8,225 nucleotides of DNA from DATMYQ01 sp035560935 (GTDB lineage: Bacteria; Bacillota; Negativicutes; Sporomusales; Sporomusaceae). The DNA lies in the NCBI GenBank assembly GCA_035560935.1, contig DATMYQ010000170.1, positions 1 through 8,225 of the forward strand, read 5' to 3'. Below the pieces are notes generated by a model that ran no database searches, had not been told where the DNA came from, and worked only from the letters and a program-made list of their open reading frames with translations. Positions 6,485 through 8,225 of the stretch are shown in pieces (position 1 is the first letter of the stretch; each line of letters begins with the position of its first letter). Made by a program: the position numbers and the translations under genes.

Positions 6485-7189
6485 TCATTCACAGGTAAGC
6501 GACTCTTTGATCCAGCGGGTTCCGATAAATTCCAGCAAATAATTTTCGGTGGCCGTCTGGCTCAGGTCAAAAGTCAGGTGGCTAAGCCAGGAACCCATGT
6601 TCACCTGCGTCAGCGAAACCGTTTCGGGAACGCTGACCGGCACTGGCGAAAAATTGGCAATTCCTTCTACTCCCGCCTGCACCAGACGATCCGCCACCAT
6701 CTGGGCCTGAGCGGGAGACACGATAATAATACCGATCCGTATTTCCCGGTCCCGGACCAATTCCTCCAGCCGTTCCAGCGGCTCTACGCACAGATCCAGT
6801 TCCGGCAACGGCTGCCCCAGATTTCGCTCATCTAAATCAAGCACTGCCAAAATCCGAATACCCGGTGGCAAAAAACTATAATACTGATTTATGGCCAAAA
6901 TCGGCAGGCCCACGCCCACGACCACGGTCTTCCAAACAGAATGATAACCCATGATTTTCTCGATGCGCCATAGCAGGTACTTCACATCATAGCCAACGCC
7001 CTGTGTGCCAAACTCTCCAAACTCAGCCAAATCCCGCCGAATAACCGCCGACGGAATCCCGACCCGGCGCCCCAGCGCCCGGGAGACAAAGACCTCCACG
7101 CCCTCGTCTTTCATCTGCTTCAGAGTGTTGTAGTAGATGGCCATCCGGCCTATGGTGGCTTTGGAAATGGCGCCTCGCTGCTTAATCAT
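6485..7189 (-). CDS. Rex-family redox-sensing repressor with altered NAD(H) motif
   Basis: Rex proteins are dimeric repressors that leave DNA when NADH rises. This 234-residue product starts at ATG 7189 behind GGGGTGAGG; a TTG at 7252 would need a long non-family extension. Residues 1-80 match the Rex winged helix (ISKATIGRMAIYYNTLKQM, IPSAVIRRDLAEFGEFG, GYDVKYLLWRIEKIMG). Residues 86-205 form the Rossmann domain, with VLDLDERNLGQ at the end of the second strand, IGIIIVSPAQAQMVADRLVQAG and GIANFSPVPVSVP. The usual nucleotide fingerprint GAGxLG is GVGLPI (92-97): the third Gly is Ile97. The normal late VDL is VNM, and the C-terminus runs some 20 residues past the usual end. It is probably a Rex paralogue with changed or lost NADH sensing. 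Its place between modB and modA suggests a link to molybdate supply (inference). Confidence 0.85.
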   Translation of the reverse strand: MIKQRGAISKATIGRMAIYYNTLKQMKDEGVEVFVSRALGRRVGIPSAVIRRDLAEFGEFGTQGVGYDVKYLLWRIEKIMGYHSVWKTVVVGVGLPILAINQYYSFLPPGIRILAVLDLDERNLGQPLPELDLCVEPLERLEELVRDREIRIGIIIVSPAQAQMVADRLVQAGVEGIANFSPVPVSVPETVSLTQVNMGSWLSHLTFDLSQTATENYLLEFIGTRWIKESLTCE

Positions 7190-7265
7190 TCCCTCACCCC
7201 GTTTCTCGCTATCGCTGGCGGGTATAAAAGCTTGCCTGCCAGGAATCGTCAAAGTTTACTCTCTC

Positions 7266-7294
7266 ATTCTATCAAAATTGGGAAGGGAATACAA
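7266..7294 (-). promoter_or_regulatory. Sigma-A-type promoter for the Rex-like gene
   Basis: On the minus strand TTGTAT (plus-strand 7289-7294) and TAGAAT (7266-7271) are exactly 17 bases apart. Transcription would start near 7259, about 70 bases before ATG 7189. No clear Rex operator (TTGTGAA and its inverted copy) was recognised around it. Confidence 0.6.
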
Positions 7295-7313
7295 TTGCCT
7301 CCCCGGTTCCAGT

Positions 7314-7376
7314 AAAAAGATCTGCCGGCAACAGCACCAGTTCGTTCCTTCCTCCCTGGAACTGCACCGCCGGCAG
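7314..7376 (-). terminator. Terminator after modB, possibly with a competing hairpin
   Basis: CTGCCGGC (7322-7329) pairs perfectly with GCCGGCAG (7369-7376), and inside it CAGTTC (7338-7343) pairs with GAACTG (7359-7364). On the minus strand five T follow (plus-strand 7314-7318), so it should end modB transcription just before the Rex-like promoter. A nearby segment (7385-7389, CCGGC) can pair with 7369-7373 instead, giving an alternative hairpin. Read on the + strand, that alternative ends in eight T (7391-7398). Confidence 0.6.
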
Positions 7377-7415
7377 TGTAAAGTCCGGCATTTTTTTTAA
7401 TATTCACCAACAATA

Positions 7416-8102
7416 TCAGACGCTTCTCCTGACCATTAACAAACCGTTGGCCGATCCGGACCACCGGTTCAACCAAAAAATCAACCCGAACGTCAGCAGG
7501 CTGATTACCAGCACGTATAACCCGGCAATCTGCAAATCATTAGCCTCCGCGGCAAAATAAATAGCCAGCGGAATCGTTTGGGTTTTTCCGGGGATGTTGC
7601 CGGCCACCATAATCGTCGCGCCAAACTCACCCAACGCCCGGGCGAAAGACAGTACCATGCCCGACACCAGGCCAGGCCAGGCCAGCGGCACCGTTACCGT
7701 GACAAAAACCCGGATTTCTCCGGCCCCCAGTGTCCGGGCGACATCTTCCAACCGGGCGTCGACTCCCTGAAATGCGGCTTTGGCGCTTTGGTACATCAGC
7801 GGAAAGGCCACCACCGTTCCCGCCAAGACGGCGGCATAGGGGGTGAAAATCAGCTGAAGTTCAAACAAATCGTTCATTAGGCGGCCCACCGGTCCCTGTT
7901 TGCCAATCAGCAGCAACAGCAAAAACCCGGTAACCACCGGCGGCAACACCAACGGCAGCGTGAACAGCGCCTCCAGTGCCGCTTTACCGCTAAACTCCGC
8001 CCGCCGCATAGCCAGCGCCAGTCCGCCTCCTAACAGAGTCACCAACACCAGCGACACCAATGCCACCTGTATCGACAGAATAATCGGCTGCCATTCCACC
8101 AT
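7416..8102 (-). CDS. modB: Molybdate ABC transporter permease
   Basis: ModB forms the membrane channel of the molybdate importer, receiving the anion from ModA and coupling to the ModC ATPase. The 228-residue product has about five membrane segments (roughly 8-30, 46-66, 86-104, 140-160 and 194-212). The cytoplasmic EAA loop that docks the ATPase is at 119-145 (EDVARTLGAGEIRVFVTVTV). ModB signatures are LPPVVTGFLLL, FARALGEFGATIMVAGNIPGKTQTIP and IYFAAEANDL. Start ATG 8102 is four bases past GGAGG in GAGGAGGTG (plus-strand 8105-8113); GTG 8099 would have better spacing and is possible. ATG 8102 overlaps by one base the stop of an upstream reading frame, suggesting translational coupling. No modC follows: downstream lie a terminator and the Rex-like gene. 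Confidence 0.95.
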   Translation of the reverse strand: MVEWQPIILSIQVALVSLVLVTLLGGGLALAMRRAEFSGKAALEALFTLPLVLPPVVTGFLLLLLIGKQGPVGRLMNDLFELQLIFTPYAAVLAGTVVAFPLMYQSAKAAFQGVDARLEDVARTLGAGEIRVFVTVTVPLAWPGLVSGMVLSFARALGEFGATIMVAGNIPGKTQTIPLAIYFAAEANDLQIAGLYVLVISLLTFGLIFWLNRWSGSANGLLMVRRSV

Positions 8103-8225
8103 CACACCTCCTCTTCCGGTTTTTCCACCGCCGTCACGCGACCACAGCGCAGCAAGCGCGATGCGAAAAAAATCAGCCGGCGAACTGGCGGCTGTCCCGA
8201 CAAACCCTCGCATACGATGCTCATC
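8102..8225 (-). CDS. 3' end of an unidentified upstream gene, partial
   Basis: An open frame enters from the right edge and stops with TGA at 8104-8102, sharing one base with the modB ATG (TGATG). About 40 residues are visible: a basic, partly hydrophobic stretch (RRLIFFASRLLRCGRV) and an acidic end (VEKPEEEV). The modB ribosome binding site lies inside its last codons, which is typical of a tight operon. I cannot identify it; it does not look like the C-terminus of ModA. It could also be a chance frame, since only 124 bases are visible. Confidence 0.45.
   Translation of the reverse strand, partial: MSIVCEGLSGQPPVRRLIFFASRLLRCGRVTAVEKPEEEV

Noticed and set aside
7260..7415. Molybdenum cofactor riboswitch or ModE operator near the mod genes
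   Set aside because: I could not match either consensus; the structure seen is explained by a terminator and a competing stem.
7264..7476. 70-codon minus frame across the modB 3' end and the gap
   Set aside because: Overlaps modB out of frame and runs through the terminator and the Rex-like promoter; no ribosome binding site.

Overview
The window looks like chromosomal DNA from a moderately GC-rich anaerobic Firmicute. I lean towards a Negativicutes or Sporomusa-type organism because a FapA/DUF342 protein, a Rex-family repressor and strong AGGAGG-type ribosome binding sites occur together with sigma-A-like promoters. That placement is inference; no ribosomal RNA or other diagnostic marker is present. 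There are seven complete genes I am confident of, one unrecognised small gene at the left and one open reading frame cut by the right edge. No tRNA, rRNA, CRISPR array, transposase or phage gene was seen.

Left part (1-2430): a small helical protein of unknown function (+) converges on a FapA-family (DUF342) gene (-). Their terminators interlock: the T-tailed hairpin for the + gene lies inside the 3' coding end of fapA, and the hairpin for fapA abuts the stop codon of the + gene. fapA and the next gene are divergent, and each has a promoter with a perfect TATAAT box in the shared 244-base gap.

Middle part (2434-5258): a two-gene + block encodes a MerR-type DNA-binding, coiled-coil protein with a long Pro/Ala linker and a Trp/Arg-rich tail, then an exported protein of LolA-like appearance. 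It converges on galE (-), the UDP-glucose 4-epimerase. A hairpin without a T-run separates the two.

Right part (5499-8225, all -): in transcription order, the end of an unidentified reading frame, modB (molybdate permease), a Rex-family repressor whose NAD(H) fingerprint is damaged, and modA (molybdate-binding lipoprotein). No modC ATPase gene is present between or after them in the window. The Rex-like gene and modA each have their own promoter and are preceded by intrinsic terminators, so the mod genes form separate transcription units. ModA would capture molybdate outside the membrane and pass it to ModB; the ATPase must come from elsewhere. The Rex-like protein between them is the best candidate for an altered regulator. 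A perfect 19-base-arm palindrome lies between modA and galE.
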